A program made the translations under genes and the position numbers. Under the pieces are notes generated by a model. The model was not told where the DNA came from. It did no database searches and saw only the letters and a program-made list of their open reading frames with translations. A stretch of 36,913 nucleotides of DNA from a virus, in IMG/VR virus record IMGVR_UViG_3300021197_000526, positions 1 to 36,913 of that record. The stretch is one strand, 5' to 3'. Positions 5,793 through 12,909 of the stretch are shown here, one piece after another; position 1 is the stretch's first letter; every line of letters begins with the position of its first letter.

Positions 5793-7158
5793 GGCTTCTC
5801 CCTTCGGGTCGTTTGAGGTGACTGACGATGATCAGTGAAATCTGCAACTCTTCGACGAGCGATCTCAGCTTGGTCATCGTGTTGTCGAGGAGGCGTCTCT
5901 CATCACCCTCCCCAATCCCGGACACCACAATGCTGAGGTGATCCAGAAAGATATGTGTGCAGCCCATACCTCGGGCCATGAAGCGGATACGGCTCAGGAG
6001 ATTGTCGGAGCCAACAGATCCCCAGTGATCGTAGAGAATGACGCGGCCACTTCCGACCGTGGCTTCAAAGGCTTCACGCTTCTGTTCTTCAGTGATGCCC
6101 GCTTCTACCCAACGGTGTGGAGGGCAGTGAAGATGTAGGCCCATGAGATTGCGGGCCGTCTGCTTTGGATTCTCTTCGAGGGCCAAGAGGCCCACAGTGT
6201 AGCCCTTCTCGATCAGCCACAGGTTTACATGAGCACCGACAAGGGTCTTGCCCTGGCCGGTCCCCGAAGTAAGTGTGACCACCTCGCCCTGCCGGATGCC
6301 TTTGGTCTTGGCGTTCACTCCAGCCCAGGGCCACTCCACGGACTCCGCCTCGGTCTCGTCAATGATGCGATCCCAAAGTTCGGTGCCGGGGATAACCCCA
6401 TCAGGCCGGTAAGGCTGAGCCTCCCACATAGCGGAGATCAGTTCCTTAGACCTCCCCGCCACCAGCATCTCACTAGCATCCTTAAGGGGGAGTGATGCTA
6501 TCGCCGCCTTCCCTGGCGATAACTGCATCGCACACTCAACCGCTGCGTCCTGTCCTGGCTCGTCGTTGTCAAACATGAAGACGACAAGCTCGTAAGTCTC
6601 AAGCCACTCAAGATTGCGGCGGACAGCCTTGGCGGCACCCTTGGCCCCGGAGGGCACAGAGACGACGGGCCAGCGGTTTCCCTGAGCTTGCGATACCGAC
6701 ATGGCATCCAGCTCCCCCTCAGTAATGATGATCCGCTTGCCACCCTCACCCCATAGTCTCTTCCCCCATAGGCTGAGGTGGCGTCCATTCCCAACGATGT
6801 TGAAGTCCTTGGTCCTGGTGCGGAGCTTCTGGGCAATGAGGCGGCCATCATCGTTGTGATAGTTGGCAACCTGAACTGTCTGCCCTCGGTGCTGCGACAG
6901 CCCATACCCAAACTTTCGGCAAGTCTCTTCTGTGATCTGTCGCTGTTGAAGAGCCCGGTAGTCCACAGGCAGAAGGCCCGACTCAGTAGGAGCCGGTGTC
7001 GCAGTGGACACCTCACCATTCGCGTGCTCGTAGTGACCACAGCCGAAGCAGTAGCCATGACCATCATCGTACCGGGCCAGGTTGTCACCGCTCTTGCAAC
7101 TTGGGCAAGGCTCGTGTGACACGAAGTTGCTGTCTTGATCAGATTGTGTAGTAGGCAT
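5545..7158 (-). CDS. DNA primase-helicase, T7 gp4-like
   Basis: A 537-residue fused primase and hexameric helicase. A zinc ribbon is formed by Cys18, Cys21, Cys37 and Cys40. A TOPRIM primase domain follows (IIITEGELDAMS around 144-154; FMFDNDEPG around 194-202). The RecA-like helicase has Walker A TSGTGQGKT (about 297-305), Walker B HIFLDHLSIVVSG, and the conserved LRGSGSIAQLSD region near the C-terminus. It unwinds DNA and primes lagging-strand synthesis with the phage polymerase. The start has GGGGAAG upstream and overlaps the small HTH gene by 20 nt. Its last 248 nt also encode the possible N-terminus of the lysozyme in another frame. Confidence 0.95.
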   Translation of the reverse strand: MPTTQSDQDSNFVSHEPCPSCKSGDNLARYDDGHGYCFGCGHYEHANGEVSTATPAPTESGLLPVDYRALQQRQITEETCRKFGYGLSQHRGQTVQVANYHNDDGRLIAQKLRTRTKDFNIVGNGRHLSLWGKRLWGEGGKRIIITEGELDAMSVSQAQGNRWPVVSVPSGAKGAAKAVRRNLEWLETYELVVFMFDNDEPGQDAAVECAMQLSPGKAAIASLPLKDASEMLVAGRSKELISAMWEAQPYRPDGVIPGTELWDRIIDETEAESVEWPWAGVNAKTKGIRQGEVVTLTSGTGQGKTLVGAHVNLWLIEKGYTVGLLALEENPKQTARNLMGLHLHCPPHRWVEAGITEEQKREAFEATVGSGRVILYDHWGSVGSDNLLSRIRFMARGMGCTHIFLDHLSIVVSGIGEGDERRLLDNTMTKLRSLVEELQISLIIVSHLKRPEGRSHEEGGQVSLAHLRGSGSIAQLSDICIGLERDQQDADSSDTTTIRVLKNRYTGDTGVCTSLKYDPRTGRLSEWDGTDVSDVPF

Positions 7159-7357
7159 ACCGCTTCCCCAGCAAGTCGGTCTTCATCTCGGTTTCGATTT
7201 CCATACCGTCTCGCCGCAGCTCTTCAACTCGGGCTGCAAGGCGGAAGATTCGGTATAAAAACAAAGCCTCTTGCGCAGTTATCGAACCCCTTATCTCCAA
7301 GTGAGATTGGATCGTCTGCCGCTGGGTGAGCGTCTGTTTCTTTGTCGCCGTTGTCAT
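7139..7357 (-). CDS. Small winged-helix (HTH_39-like) protein
   Basis: A 72-residue protein with TQRQTIQSHLEIRGSITAQE then ALFLYRIFRLAARVEELRRD and GKRYAYYTI, the pattern of the small phage helix-turn-helix family I know as HTH_39. These proteins are common among phage replication genes and presumed DNA-binding; the exact role is unknown. The ATG at 7357 is supported by GGAG seven bases upstream. The gene overlaps the RusA 3' end by 134 nt in another frame and the primase start by 20 nt. Confidence 0.78.
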   Translation of the reverse strand: MTTATKKQTLTQRQTIQSHLEIRGSITAQEALFLYRIFRLAARVEELRRDGMEIETEMKTDLLGKRYAYYTI

Positions 7358-7739
7358 TGTCGATCTCCTCGACTACAAGGTCTATTGAGCCCTCGCCCAC
7401 TGCAAAGTCTTTGAAAGCACAGATCCGTTCGATCTGATGGTCATCCTCCCAGATGTACCCGGTGCAGCAGTCGAGAGTTATTTTCATGAAGTTGTCGATG
7501 TCGCCCCGTGGGGTCATGAGCTTTGTGGTCTTCGGCTTCTTGACCGAGAACACCACCCACACCCTAAGCCTCCCGCTCAAAGGAGCGTCGGGGAGAAGTC
7601 CCCCCTCCCGCATACCATCAAGGAGAGCCAACGCTTCTGAGCGGAAGGCTTGGTGCCGCTTGCCGTAATAGGTGCCCCACTTGGAGACACGCGGGCGGCT
7701 GGCAGGCACTGGGTTAAGGTTGAGACGAATCGAGAGCAT
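7224..7739 (-). CDS. RusA-like Holliday junction resolvase
   Basis: A 171-residue protein. RusA signatures: the N-terminal strand LNPVPASRPRVSKWGTYY, then PRGDIDNFMKITLD with the metal-binding Asp pair, and GYIWEDDHQIERI. RusA enzymes are dimeric nucleases that cut Holliday junctions; here it probably replaces T7 endonuclease I (gp3) in resolving branched replicating DNA before packaging. The ATG at 7739 overlaps the SSB stop (TGATG); an in-frame TTG lies three codons upstream. The last 44 codons overlap the HTH gene and do not look RusA-like, so the fold probably ends near residue 125. Confidence 0.85.
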   Translation of the reverse strand: MLSIRLNLNPVPASRPRVSKWGTYYGKRHQAFRSEALALLDGMREGGLLPDAPLSGRLRVWVVFSVKKPKTTKLMTPRGDIDNFMKITLDCCTGYIWEDDHQIERICAFKDFAVGEGSIDLVVEEIDNDNGDKETDAHPAADDPISLGDKGFDNCARGFVFIPNLPPCSPS

Positions 7740-8314
7740 CAGATCCAATCGGTGTCGTCGTCGATGTGCTCTTCAGGAGCCTTCGTACTCATGCTGGCTG
7801 AAGCGGACTCGAAGCCTTCCATCGCCTGGAAAGACACGGAAGAACCTCCGTACTCCTTGAGATCAAGAACCTGTACGCCCCGAAGGCGGAGGGTCACACC
7901 GACTCCAAGAGCCGCGACGAACCAAGGTCGGGGGTCAAAGTCCACGTTGACTTCGGAGCCACTCCCGATTGCCTCAGTCATTGGCTGAGCCTTGGCGTCC
8001 ACCAAGGTTGGGCGTTGGGCCAGGCCGCGTCCCGTCTGTGCCTTCAGTTTGATACGGAACAACCAGTTCCCGGTGGGGTTGCTGTCGTCGTCGTACTCTT
8101 CAGTGAAAGGCAGATCAGCCTTCTTGAGCTTCGGCTTCTTAGCCTTCTTGCACTCGTCCTTGTACGCCTGATCTCGGATGTTCTCGATCTTGTCGATCAA
8201 CTCCTGACCTTCCTCCGGCCCCAAACGGAGCTGAAGCTGGTACACCCCGATGTCGTCGAACTTCGTGTCCGGTTCGTTCAGGTGTGGGTAGATTGCGATT
8301 CCTCTGGCTTGCAT
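7739..8314 (-). CDS. Single-stranded DNA-binding protein, T7 gp2.5-like
   Basis: A 191-residue protein placed directly after RNA polymerase, as gp2.5-like genes are in related phages. It has the OB-fold-like sequence order (PHLNEPDTKFDDIGVYQLQL, TGNWLFRIKLKAQ, VNVDFDPRPWFVAALGVGVT then LRLRGVQV), a Lys-rich segment around residues 56-66, and an acidic C-terminal tail ending EEHIDDDTDWI. The acidic tail with a terminal hydrophobic residue is the feature by which T7 gp2.5 contacts polymerase and helicase. The start has AGGAGA upstream. One CAATCCACT repeat copy lies just upstream. Confidence 0.82.
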   Translation of the reverse strand: MQARGIAIYPHLNEPDTKFDDIGVYQLQLRLGPEEGQELIDKIENIRDQAYKDECKKAKKPKLKKADLPFTEEYDDDSNPTGNWLFRIKLKAQTGRGLAQRPTLVDAKAQPMTEAIGSGSEVNVDFDPRPWFVAALGVGVTLRLRGVQVLDLKEYGGSSVSFQAMEGFESASASMSTKAPEEHIDDDTDWI

Positions 8315-8328
8315 GTTTGTCTCCTTTC

Positions 8329-8353
8329 ATGCACTAGTGGATTGATTCATGCG
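8329..8353 (-). promoter_or_regulatory. CAATCCACT element, copy B
   Basis: Minus-strand GCATGAATCAATCCACTAGT directly after the RNA polymerase stop and 15 nt before the SSB start. It matches copies at 4153 and 10808 over about 18 of 20 bases. A candidate phage promoter for the SSB-to-exonuclease block, or an operator; its CACTAGTG part is palindromic. Confidence 0.45.
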
Positions 8354-10743
8354 TAGAAATACTGACTCTGACGCACTTGTTCTATGTCCAGATTCCCCCG
8401 CTGTGGAGGCTCTGGCAATGTAACTTCCTTCGGCAGATAGTGGGAAATCTCATTAAGGAAATCCTCCATTATGTTGCCATTAAATATATCGATCACTGAG
8501 TCCAGTAGGTTGGCTCGGATCACTGGCATGTCTGTGGCCAGGCCCATGACTGCATCGTGAATAGTGGATTGAAACGTAATACCTTGAGCCGCATTCTTTA
8601 GTGAGGTCAGTGTAATAACAGCCCCATCTACAGAATGTATCTTGTTGGGCGCAAACCCATTACAGGCCCTACGCATACAGAGCTTACCTGTGCCGTACCG
8701 AATCTTATGCTGCCGAATGACATCACCGATAACGGTCTTGACGCTCTGGCTCTGCCAGGTTTCGTAGGCTTGCTTGACCATGAACCCGGTCGGGGTTGTC
8801 CAACGAACCGGCACGTTGTTCTCAATACACACCCTCGCCACCGCACGGAACCAGTCCATAGCCTTCTGAGCTTCACCCACCACATCTCCAATGCTCTGCC
8901 ACACTAGGTCGGCAAGGAAGTGGGGAGGCCGGAATGTTTCCTCGAAGCCGAATGGGTTCTCTTGCTTACGCTTCTTGAGCTCATCGATGAACCACTCTCG
9001 AACATAGTCCCGACAAGCCCATAGCGTCCCCGAATATGGAACGACCATCGTGCTGCGTTTGGTGGTCTTCCTTGTGATCCCAAAGGCCAACCACTTGCGG
9101 GCCATCTCACTGCCGTCCTCCTTCAACCGCCGAACCGTAGCGTCTGCTACATCCTGGTAGATGTCTTGCGGTACAGCGGTTGGGAGGACGTTGGTAGCGA
9201 GAGCCCCCACCGGGTCTCGCATCAGCAGCGAGTAGAGCTGTAGCCCGTTACAACTGCCATCAACAGATATGGGCAGGTGTGTAACAAAGCCCCGGCCCTG
9301 CTTCAGATAGTTCGCCCACTCATGACAGAAGGCGAGGAACAGTTCAGGCTCTTCGGCCCTCCCCCACAGTGAAGTCGTGCCGCGTGGGTCGTCGGCTATC
9401 GTGGTGATCATGTCCCGGTTGGCATGGACCCACTCGACACGACCATCCAGCGTGGATTTATCTTTGCCGAAGACGTTGGCCCCGTGGATCGCAAGCCACC
9501 TCTCGTGTTCATCAGTCTCCATAGGCTTGCCGACTGCGGCATTAAGCACAGCCCTGGCAACCTTCGAGCCCTGCGGCTGAAGGAAGTAAACACGAGGATA
9601 CTTTCGTGAACGGAAATCCATGTACCAAGGAAAGAAGACACTCTGTCCCCGGAACTTGTTCGCCATCCAGAATATCTTTGTCATCTGTAGCCGCTTCGAC
9701 TCGGCACTACGGTTCTCGGCATGAATCCGGGCGGCAGCTTTACGCCACTTGCGACGGGCTTCTTCGTTGTCCGCAATGTCCGCAGGCTTGCTCGGGATCT
9801 TATCGCCCACCGGGCTCGGTAGATCCCCTACCTCAATGTCATTCTCCCAGCAGTACAGGAGCGTATCGAGCACTGGCTCGTTGATATTCCACTCGACACG
9901 CTGCAACACATTGACCGAGGCCATGTCCTGCTCACACCCCGCCTCGTTCAAGTAGTCGAGATGATGCCGATCATTCGTCTTCACCAGTGGCCTGGGGTGT
10001 ACGTTCTCTGTCAGGTAGCCCCCGGTGTAGACGTCTACCCAGTCCGCTGGCCTCTCGACCATCGGCAGGTACATAGGTGACAGATCCTCTGCGTACTTAT
10101 GCGCCTCCTTCATCCAGGCCTGAAGTTCATCAGTCGCATGGACGTAGGTTTCCGACTTGCCCAACAAGCCCCGACGAGTCGTGATCTCAATGATCCCGGT
10201 GGACACACGCATCAACTCGATCAAGGTCATCCCGATCTTGAGCCGCATGTTCCGGGGCCACTTGCTGAACTGGAGGTTGACGAACTTCTCTGTGTTCGAC
10301 AGGAACTTACGCTTCGCATCGTAGCCGGGGATCTTCTTGACCTGATCGGCTTGAAGCCTCCAAAGGTCTGGATGCTTATCCTTCAGCTCTCGCCACCGCA
10401 CCTCGTCCTCGAGAACCCTCGACACCTTGAACGCCGCCTTGGTGAGACGCTCGTGCATCGAGATCGAGTCGATCACGGTACGAGCCGACAACGCGGCGAC
10501 AATCGAGACGTCCAGGATGTCGATGTATGGGTGGCATGAGTTACGGTTGCCGATGGGCTGGCCCTCGACACGTTTCTTCCACGCCCTGATCTCTTCGGCC
10601 AGGCGATCAACTGATTCTGTAAGCAGCCGCTTGCCCAATGGGCTTTGGCTCTCGACTCCATGCTCGGCTGTTCGTTGGACCTTCCGCCAGTAGCGGTTCT
10701 GTCCCAACTCTCTCATCTCAGCTTCAAGGTCTGATTGACGCAT
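8347..10743 (-). CDS. Phage single-subunit RNA polymerase, T7 gp1-like
   Basis: A 798-residue polymerase. Palm motif A ISVDGSCNGLQ holds the first catalytic Asp (about residue 490). The fingers helix GITRKTTKRSTMVVPYSGT matches the T7 O-helix region with its Arg, Lys and Tyr. Motif C STIHDAVMG holds the second Asp (about 727). The end, QSQYFYA, recalls the T7 C-terminal FA foot. It should transcribe phage genes from its own promoters. Start: ATG at 10743 (MRQSDLEAEMRELG); an in-frame GTG at 10773 is possible but the extra ten residues are not family-like. It is preceded by a terminator and a CAATCCACT copy, so the gene has its own transcription unit. Confidence 0.96.
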   Translation of the reverse strand: MRQSDLEAEMRELGQNRYWRKVQRTAEHGVESQSPLGKRLLTESVDRLAEEIRAWKKRVEGQPIGNRNSCHPYIDILDVSIVAALSARTVIDSISMHERLTKAAFKVSRVLEDEVRWRELKDKHPDLWRLQADQVKKIPGYDAKRKFLSNTEKFVNLQFSKWPRNMRLKIGMTLIELMRVSTGIIEITTRRGLLGKSETYVHATDELQAWMKEAHKYAEDLSPMYLPMVERPADWVDVYTGGYLTENVHPRPLVKTNDRHHLDYLNEAGCEQDMASVNVLQRVEWNINEPVLDTLLYCWENDIEVGDLPSPVGDKIPSKPADIADNEEARRKWRKAAARIHAENRSAESKRLQMTKIFWMANKFRGQSVFFPWYMDFRSRKYPRVYFLQPQGSKVARAVLNAAVGKPMETDEHERWLAIHGANVFGKDKSTLDGRVEWVHANRDMITTIADDPRGTTSLWGRAEEPELFLAFCHEWANYLKQGRGFVTHLPISVDGSCNGLQLYSLLMRDPVGALATNVLPTAVPQDIYQDVADATVRRLKEDGSEMARKWLAFGITRKTTKRSTMVVPYSGTLWACRDYVREWFIDELKKRKQENPFGFEETFRPPHFLADLVWQSIGDVVGEAQKAMDWFRAVARVCIENNVPVRWTTPTGFMVKQAYETWQSQSVKTVIGDVIRQHKIRYGTGKLCMRRACNGFAPNKIHSVDGAVITLTSLKNAAQGITFQSTIHDAVMGLATDMPVIRANLLDSVIDIFNGNIMEDFLNEISHYLPKEVTLPEPPQRGNLDIEQVRQSQYFYA

Positions 10744-10807
10744 GTTCTTGTTTCGTCCTTGGCTGTGGCACACTGTAACGCCACAGAAGTCAAACAGGGC
10801 AAGTCCG

Positions 10808-10831
10808 TTGCCACTGTGGATTGATTATGCC
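10808..10831 (-). promoter_or_regulatory. CAATCCACT element, copy A
   Basis: Minus-strand GGCATAATCAATCCACAGTG between the terminator (10832-10862) and the RNA polymerase start 65 nt downstream. It is the cleanest intergenic copy of the repeat. CCACAGTGG is palindromic. Position suggests a promoter, or a regulator site, for the polymerase gene. Confidence 0.5.
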
Positions 10832-10862
10832 AAAAGAAAACCCAAGGGGGTAAGCCCTTGGG
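10832..10862 (-). terminator. Intrinsic terminator after integrase/tRNA
   Basis: Minus strand: perfect 8-bp stem CCCAAGGG/CCCTTGGG (10855-10862 with 10841-10848), 6-nt loop, then TTTTCTTTT. It would stop transcription leaving the integrase and tRNA before the RNA polymerase gene. Confidence 0.85.
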
Positions 10863-10928
10863 AATCCTTGAGAAAGATATGTGTGGAGGAGTGGATGCAA
10901 TCTACACGGATTTTAAGTGCGTTGCAAG

Positions 10929-11016
10929 TGGTGCGAGCGGCGGGACTCGAACCCGCAACCCATTGAAAGGGGGCAGATTTTAAGTCTGCTGTGTATACCA
11001 GTTCCACCACGCTCGC
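10929..11016 (-). tRNA. tRNA-Leu(UAA), probable attP site
   Basis: A complete cloverleaf on the minus strand: acceptor stem GCGAGCG/CGCTCGC, D arm with GG, anticodon stem GCAGA/TCTGC around loop CTTAAAA (anticodon UAA), a long class II variable arm of leucine type, T loop GTTCGAGTC, discriminator A and encoded CCA. It lies 17 nt downstream of the integrase stop. In integrase-bearing T7-like phages the attP next to the integrase is usually a piece of a host tRNA gene, often tRNA-Leu. Here the whole gene is present, so it may both serve as attP and restore or supply a functional tRNA. It could be an independent phage tRNA; only the host attB would settle this. Confidence 0.93.
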
Positions 11017-11033
11017 CTCTCCTTGCCACACGC

Positions 11034-12068
11034 TTATGCCACAACGTCTAACACCAGACTAGGTTGTCGGTTAGGTTCCAAAGACGAAATAGCGTTGACC
11101 AGATTATGCGGAGCCAAATGAGCATAACGGAGCGTAATGTCCATCGTTTTATGGCCCGCCAAATCCTTGACCGTCAGGATCGGGACGCCACGCTGCACCA
11201 GTCGGGAGCAGAACGTATGCCGAAGGGCATGCATTACCTCCTCCCCGGTAGCGGGCCAACCCATATGAAGCCTCAGCCGGTTCCAACGATCTCTTAGGTG
11301 GTGCTTCTTCGTCCACTTGAACGGCCCCTCAGCCTCCCGGTCCATTGCGTTGACCGCCTCTTGTGCTGCTTGGGTCAATGGGACGCCACGCGGACTCTCA
11401 GACTTTGTGTCCGCCAAGATGGCGACGTCCCCTTGGATGTCTCGCCACTCAAGCCCACGGGTCTCGCTGACCCTGAGCCCGGTGTCGGCCTGGAACCGGA
11501 CCCAGTGGGCCATGTTGGGATTACCGAGGTGGTGGAAGTACGCGATCATCTCAGCGAGCTCATCATCAGTGAACCAGCGGAGCCGGTTGACCCCCTCTCG
11601 CATCCTCTGGATCTTAGGCTTCGAGTCGATGATGCCCAGATCCTTGGCGACCGTCAGGCACTTGCTTAGTGAAGCCATCTTCCGGTTGATGGTGGCGTTT
11701 GAGTTGCCCAGATCCTTGAGCGATAGGATCACCCGGTCCAGGGTGTAAAGGTCGATGGACTTCAGCGGCGTATCCAAGCCCACTAATGTCCCCACCAGCT
11801 TTGCGTTCCCGATCAAATGAGAACCAGACTTCGCATCGGACCAGTACCGAGCCGACACGTATTCGATCATTTGACCCAACGTCTTCGGGCGCTCGGACGT
11901 CCCCCGGTCTACGTCGCCCATGTTCGGACGGCGACCAGCAACAGCGTCCGCCTTGGCCTGGGCCTCCCAGACTTCCGCGTCCTCATAGTTGCGGAACTGT
12001 CTCCTCCACCGCTCGCCTTTGTGATTAACGGTAGCCTGAAATCCTCGTTCTCTCGCTTTGATTGTCAT
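11034..12068 (-). CDS. int: Tyrosine integrase (site-specific recombinase)
   Basis: A 344-residue phage integrase. An N-terminal arm-binding-type region (FQATVNHKGERWRRQFRNYE) is followed by a core-binding domain with a typical helical stretch. The catalytic domain has Arg in TGLRVSETRGLEWRDI (about 193), the HALRHTFCSRLVQRG box (about 282), GHKTMDITLRYAHL with the His and the nucleophile Tyr (about 316). It would recombine attP, probably the adjacent tRNA-Leu, with the host copy. The start overlaps the regulator stop as ATGA, so repressor and integrase are coupled. No excisionase is recognisable, though the small ORF at 12261 or early HTH-less proteins could serve. Confidence 0.95.
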   Translation of the reverse strand: MTIKARERGFQATVNHKGERWRRQFRNYEDAEVWEAQAKADAVAGRRPNMGDVDRGTSERPKTLGQMIEYVSARYWSDAKSGSHLIGNAKLVGTLVGLDTPLKSIDLYTLDRVILSLKDLGNSNATINRKMASLSKCLTVAKDLGIIDSKPKIQRMREGVNRLRWFTDDELAEMIAYFHHLGNPNMAHWVRFQADTGLRVSETRGLEWRDIQGDVAILADTKSESPRGVPLTQAAQEAVNAMDREAEGPFKWTKKHHLRDRWNRLRLHMGWPATGEEVMHALRHTFCSRLVQRGVPILTVKDLAGHKTMDITLRYAHLAPHNLVNAISSLEPNRQPSLVLDVVA

Positions 12069-12382
12069 AAGAGTTTCTCCAAAGTCTTTTTAAGTCTTCG
12101 GCCAGAGGCCGTTAGGTTCACCAGTTTTTTACGGCGGTCCATGAAGTCTTCGTGGGCCTCTACAAGTTTCAGACCGGGCCGCTTATGGCGGCTCCAAGCC
12201 CCAAGGGCTGCGACGTTGCGGCTGACCGAAGACTGGGCCAGGCCGATGCGGTCTCCCAGATCACTCATCGATATCGGGTCTGGGTCCGTTCCTGCTACTA
12301 GCAGAAATGTCATCATGGTTTGAGCCTGTATCTCTGGGTCCAACTGTCGAAACAGCTCCAGACAGGCGACTAAGTTTTTCAT
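12065..12382 (-). CDS. MarR-type winged-helix regulator, putative lysogeny repressor
   Basis: A 105-residue winged-helix protein: QTMMTFLLVAGTDPDPISMS, recognition region DLGDRIGLAQSSVSRNVAAL, a wing around KRPGLKLVEAHEDFMDRRKK, then VNLTASGRRLKKTLEKLL, the usual MarR ending (LTxxGRxLxxxL). It is shorter than chromosomal MarR proteins and lacks most of the N-terminal dimer helix. Being coupled to the integrase, it is the best candidate for the repressor or lysis-lysogeny switch protein. Four ACTAAG half-sites surround its start (12369-12580), suggesting autoregulation. The start at 12382 has no clear ribosome site, so it may depend on translation of the upstream ORF. Confidence 0.8.
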   Translation of the reverse strand: MKNLVACLELFRQLDPEIQAQTMMTFLLVAGTDPDPISMSDLGDRIGLAQSSVSRNVAALGAWSRHKRPGLKLVEAHEDFMDRRKKLVNLTASGRRLKKTLEKLL

Positions 12383-12512
12383 TTGGTGTCCACACTAAGT
12401 TGATTCTCCAACAACGTAGAAAGTATTCCCCATCGTCTACCCAGACCATGAAGTGCGCAGGTGGGCTGGCGATGTCAACGTAAAAGTGACCCAGCGGTAA
12501 CTTCAAAAACAT
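12261..12512 (-). CDS. Possible small ORF ahead of the repressor
   Basis: An 83-codon ORF beginning MFLKLPLGHFYVDIASPPAH, rich in aromatic residues and plausible as a small folded protein over its first 45 residues. Its last 122 nt overlap the MarR-type gene in another frame. No family is recognised and there is no strong ribosome site before the ATG at 12512. It fills the space between the repressor promoter region and the repressor. It may be a leader peptide, a small regulator, or not a gene. Confidence 0.3.
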   Translation of the reverse strand: MFLKLPLGHFYVDIASPPAHFMVWVDDGEYFLRCWRINLVWTPNEKLSRLSGAVSTVGPRDTGSNHDDISASSRNGPRPDIDE

Positions 12513-12554
12513 GTGAACTCTAATCCAACACGATTACAAACACCGAAACATGTA

Positions 12555-12586
12555 GTGCCTTAGTGGATTATGCGACTAAGTGTCAA
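12555..12586 (-). promoter_or_regulatory. Repressor promoter/operator region with inverted repeat
   Basis: Minus strand TTGACA (12586-12581) is followed at once by the inverted repeat CTTAGT-10 nt-ACTAAG (12580-12559). No good -10 is seen at the usual spacing. The same stretch (12573-12555) contains a shortened CAATCCACT-type copy, GCATAATCCACTAAGG. Likely the control site for the repressor-integrase unit. Confidence 0.45.
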
Positions 12587-12591
12587 CCTCA

Positions 12592-12640
12592 ATAAAAGGC
12601 CCCGGCCCCCTTCAGGAGTCAAAGGGGACCGGGGACCAGG
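12592..12640 (-). terminator. Intrinsic terminator after early genes
   Basis: Minus strand: long GC stem, GGTCCCCGGTCCCCTT pairing with AAGGGGGCCGGGGCC (small mismatches), followed by TTTTATT. It ends the early-gene unit just after the 25-residue membrane peptide and insulates the repressor promoter downstream. Confidence 0.85.
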
Positions 12641-12646
12641 AGAAAC

Positions 12647-12724
12647 TTAGGAATCTTCTGGGAGGATGATACCAAGTGCCACGAAGAAAAGGGCAAGGAC
12701 GCCTACAACAGATAGAAAAGTCAT
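12647..12724 (-). CDS. 25-residue membrane micropeptide
   Basis: MTFLSVVGVLALFFVALGII plus five residues (LPEDS): a single hydrophobic helix with a short acidic tail. The ATG at 12724 overlaps the upstream stop as ATGA and has AGGAG six bases upstream. It is too short for a normal gene caller. The terminator begins right after it. It probably inserts in the inner membrane; role unknown. Confidence 0.6.
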   Translation of the reverse strand: MTFLSVVGVLALFFVALGIILPEDS

Positions 12725-12909
12725 GACGTGCTCCTGTAGTCGATCACCTGCCCGTTGACGATGACGGTATCCCTGGCCGGTGGGCCTATAGGCCCCTGCT
12801 CCATCCTCGCCTGTTCGTAGGCTTGGCGGTCAACGTGGTAGCGGTTGAACTCGTGGGTAGCCATACGCTCGCGGGCAGCGTCCGATGGGGGTGTAGGTTT
12901 CTGGGTCAT
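12721..12909 (-). CDS. Small early hypothetical protein
   Basis: A 62-residue polar protein (SDAARERMATHEFNRYHVDR) with a C-terminal strand DTVIVNGQVIDYRSTS. No family recognised. It overlaps both neighbours by ATGA-type overlaps, so it is likely part of the early polycistron. Its DNA holds a palindromic cctatagg-like stretch that I judged to be coding coincidence. Confidence 0.6.
   Translation of the reverse strand: MTQKPTPPSDAARERMATHEFNRYHVDRQAYEQARMEQGPIGPPARDTVIVNGQVIDYRSTS

Noticed and set aside
12601-12640. Long GC palindrome as an origin or attachment site
   Set aside because: The following TTTTATT and its place at the end of the early genes make an intrinsic terminator the simpler reading.
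12779-12796. Palindromic cctatagg sequence resembling a T7 promoter core
   Set aside because: Lies in coding sequence for a Pro/Gly-rich stretch, and the upstream recognition region does not match.
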